This document shows, one piece after another, positions 5,275 through 5,736 of a DNA stretch of 5,736 nucleotides. Numbering within the stretch: position 1 is the stretch's first letter; every line of letters begins with the position of its first letter. The notes below the pieces were generated by a model. That model worked only from the letters and a program-made list of their open reading frames with translations. It made no database searches and had not been told where the DNA came from. The DNA is from JAKLDO01 sp035354435 (GTDB taxonomy: Bacteria; UBP6; UBA1177), in the NCBI GenBank assembly GCA_035354435.1, contig DAOQAY010000166.1:1-5736 (forward strand). The letters run 5' to 3'. A program made the translations under genes and the position numbers.

Positions 5275-5736
5275 TTATTGTAATTCTTTAGCAAAACCGG
5301 ATTTTCTTTTCCATATCTTATAAATTGCCGGATAGACAAGAAGTTCAAGGATGAATGATGTGATAAGTCCGCCGATCATCGGTGCGGCGATCCTTTTCAT
5401 TACATCTGCTCCGGCTGAAGTTGACCACATGATCGGCAGCAGTCCCATAAATGAGGCGGCAACAGTCATTATTTTCGGGCGAACCCTTTTAACTGCGCCA
5501 TGGAGAATAGCGGTGTCAAGCTGAGCCTCGTTACCGAGCTTTCCTGCTTCTTTCGCTTCGTTATATGAAAGATCAAGAAATAACAGCATAAAAACCCCTG
5601 TTTCAGCATCGAGTCCAAGCAGTGCGATCATTCCGACCCAGGCCGCAATCGACACATTGTAATCAAGGAACCAGAAAAGCCAGATCGCACCTATTGCTGA
5701 AAATGGTACGGCAAGCATGACAAGGAATGTTTTGAA
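5275..5736 (-). CDS. CusA-like heavy-metal RND efflux pump, C-terminal end, runs off right edge
   Basis: The last 153 codons of an inner-membrane proton-driven transporter of the heavy-metal efflux (HME) RND family, which pairs with a periplasmic adaptor and outer-membrane channel. The frame stays open to position 5736, so the upstream part of the gene lies beyond the window; full family length is above 1000 residues. What is visible covers about the last four membrane helices: VMLAVPFSAIGAIWLFWFL, then WVGMIALLGLDAETGVFMLL, then PKIMTVAASFMGLLPIMW, then APMIGGLITSFILELLVYPA. The loop HGAVKRVRPKIMTVAA and the AGADVMKRIAAPMIGG stretch match CusA closely from memory. Copper or silver is likely, but metal-specific residues are not in view, and CzcA-type pumps remain possible. 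No clear terminator follows the TAA before the repeats. Confidence 0.9.
   Translation of the reverse strand, partial: FKTFLVMLAVPFSAIGAIWLFWFLDYNVSIAAWVGMIALLGLDAETGVFMLLFLDLSYNEAKEAGKLGNEAQLDTAILHGAVKRVRPKIMTVAASFMGLLPIMWSTSAGADVMKRIAAPMIGGLITSFILELLVYPAIYKIWKRKSGFAKELQ

Overview
The window reads as chromosomal DNA from an anaerobic, Gram-negative, moderately AT-rich bacterium; the phylum cannot be fixed from sequence alone. The anaerobic lifestyle is inferred from an iron-sulfur L-serine dehydratase, the radical-SAM [FeFe]-hydrogenase maturase HydE and a radical-SAM biotin synthase. The Gram-negative envelope is inferred from an HME-type RND efflux pump. Genes with readable Shine-Dalgarno sites use AGAGG or GGAGG, and the two best promoter candidates look sigma70-like with a TTGACT -35 box.

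Layout, left to right. Positions 1-2549 (minus strand) hold a tight operon transcribed leftward: hydE, then an L-serine dehydratase overlapping it by 4 bp, then the first 83 codons of bioB, which runs off the left edge. Positions 2550-2719 are a divergent control region with promoter candidates in both directions and two hairpin or palindrome elements, each near a predicted transcription start. Positions 2720-3798 (plus strand) hold a two-gene sulfur-transfer unit: a MoeB/ThiF/HesA-type adenylyltransferase overlapping by 4 bp a small TusA/SirA-type protein. After a 13-bp convergent gap, positions 3812-5161 (minus strand) encode a stand-alone AAA_14/DUF4143 ATPase with its own strong-looking promoter. 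That promoter lies within three 19-bp direct repeats spaced exactly 33 bp apart. Positions 5275-5736 (minus strand) are the C-terminal end of a CusA-like heavy-metal RND transporter.

How the genes fit together. Both sides of the divergent region concern sulfur and iron-sulfur chemistry. HydE and BioB are radical-SAM enzymes acting on sulfur-containing metallocofactor or vitamin precursors, the serine dehydratase carries a catalytic Fe-S cluster, and the MoeB/TusA pair is a sulfur-activation and relay module. A shared control region is plausible but unproven. The ATPase and efflux genes appear unrelated to this block. No RNA genes, CRISPR array, insertion sequence or phage genes were seen.
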